Positions 30,326 to 30,501 of a stretch of 30,501 nt of DNA are shown here, one piece after another. The stretch's first letter is position 1. Every line of letters starts with the position of its first letter. The stretch is from assembly GCA_964354225.1 (NCBI GenBank), contig CAYGZC010000217.1, positions 1 through 30,501 of the forward strand, read 5' to 3'. Source of the stretch: CAYGZC01 sp964354225. Its GTDB lineage: Bacteria > Bacteroidota > Ignavibacteria > UBA10030 > SZUA-254. The notes below the pieces were generated by a model. It was given only the letters and a program-made list of their open reading frames with translations. It did no database searches and had not been told where the DNA came from. The translations under genes were made by a program, and so were the position numbers.

Positions 30326-30501
30326 ATGAAGTTTTCAACATCAAAAAATGGTATAGCTACGATCTTAAAACTTCACGGTAGAAAACTTGATGCTACGGTA
30401 GCGCCTGAGCTGAAGGCGGAATTTCTTATCCTCTGCAAACCGAAAGCCGCCGCGAAATTAATTATCGATATGACTGAAGTTCAGTTTTGCGACAGCAGTG
30501 G
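30326..30501 (+). CDS. STAS-domain anti-sigma factor antagonist, N-terminal part
   Basis: The gene runs off the right edge; 58 full residues are visible. The order is an N-terminal strand ATILKLHGRKLDATVAPELK, a helix, then AKLIIDMTEVQFCDSSG. This is the SpoIIAA-like STAS fold; the DSSG serine S57 aligns with the phosphorylated Ser58 of Bacillus SpoIIAA. Such proteins bind an anti-sigma kinase when unphosphorylated, freeing a sigma factor. No anti-sigma kinase is in view; it may lie beyond the edge. The ATG has GGAG 5 nt upstream. Confidence 0.88.
   Translation, partial: MKFSTSKNGIATILKLHGRKLDATVAPELKAEFLILCKPKAAAKLIIDMTEVQFCDSS

Overview
The window reads as a chromosomal segment of a Gram-negative bacterium of the Bacteroidota/Ignavibacteriota/Chlorobiota group, probably a metagenome-assembled or poorly studied lineage. 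The indications are a heptose-LPS gene pair next to a TamB-type envelope gene, a NADH dehydrogenase module with NuoE/NuoF, a RodZ-like protein, and several upstream regions with a Bacteroidota-like promoter layout (TTTG, 20-21 nt, TAnnTTTG). Shine-Dalgarno sequences are present before some genes and absent before many. The lineage is inferred from gene content; no rRNA lies in the window.

Layout. (1) 1-2100: an AT-rich accessory stretch with three unrelated small genes, all on the + strand: a truncated alpha/beta hydrolase, an SRPBCC/AHSA1-like protein and a TMEM175-family channel. They are separated by folded, non-coding spacers whose ends look like integron attC sites. (2) 2100-4085: a stand-alone AmmeMemoRadiSam radical-SAM enzyme, then a duplicated-DUF309 protein. 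(3) 4109-7895, minus strand: two related coiled-coil/TPR-like proteins, one carrying a membrane anchor and a TolB-like domain, the other ending in two TerB-like repeats. A strong intrinsic terminator follows. (4) 8086-8511: queF. (5) 17497 to 8524, minus strand: rfaE1-rfaE2-tamB-rnr, four genes packed with gaps of 3-8 bp, then dedA 87 bp further on. (6) 17498-17885: a 388-nt gene-free spacer with a palindromic repeat. (7) 17886-18707: a SpoU/TrmH RNA methyltransferase. (8) 18958-23390: nuoABCDEF, ending without nuoG. (9) 24477 to 23387, minus strand: a DUF4013 membrane protein and a small CX5CH cytochrome-like lipoprotein candidate. (10) 24619-30501: hybrid histidine kinase, rodZ-like, ligA, a half-size GT9/DUF6913-like protein and a STAS protein cut by the window end; gaps are 4-21 bp, so this is probably one transcription unit.

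Together, RfaE1 and RfaE2 make the ADP-heptose precursor for LPS core, and TamB, DedA and RodZ act in envelope assembly and shape. NuoA-F form the NADH-input, quinone-binding and part of the membrane module of complex I; NuoG-N must be encoded elsewhere if the complex is complete. The parts most worth a second look are the cassette-like left end, the coiled-coil/TolB/TerB-like pair, the promoter pattern and the NuoF substitution. No tRNA, rRNA, CRISPR array, transposase or integrase gene was seen.
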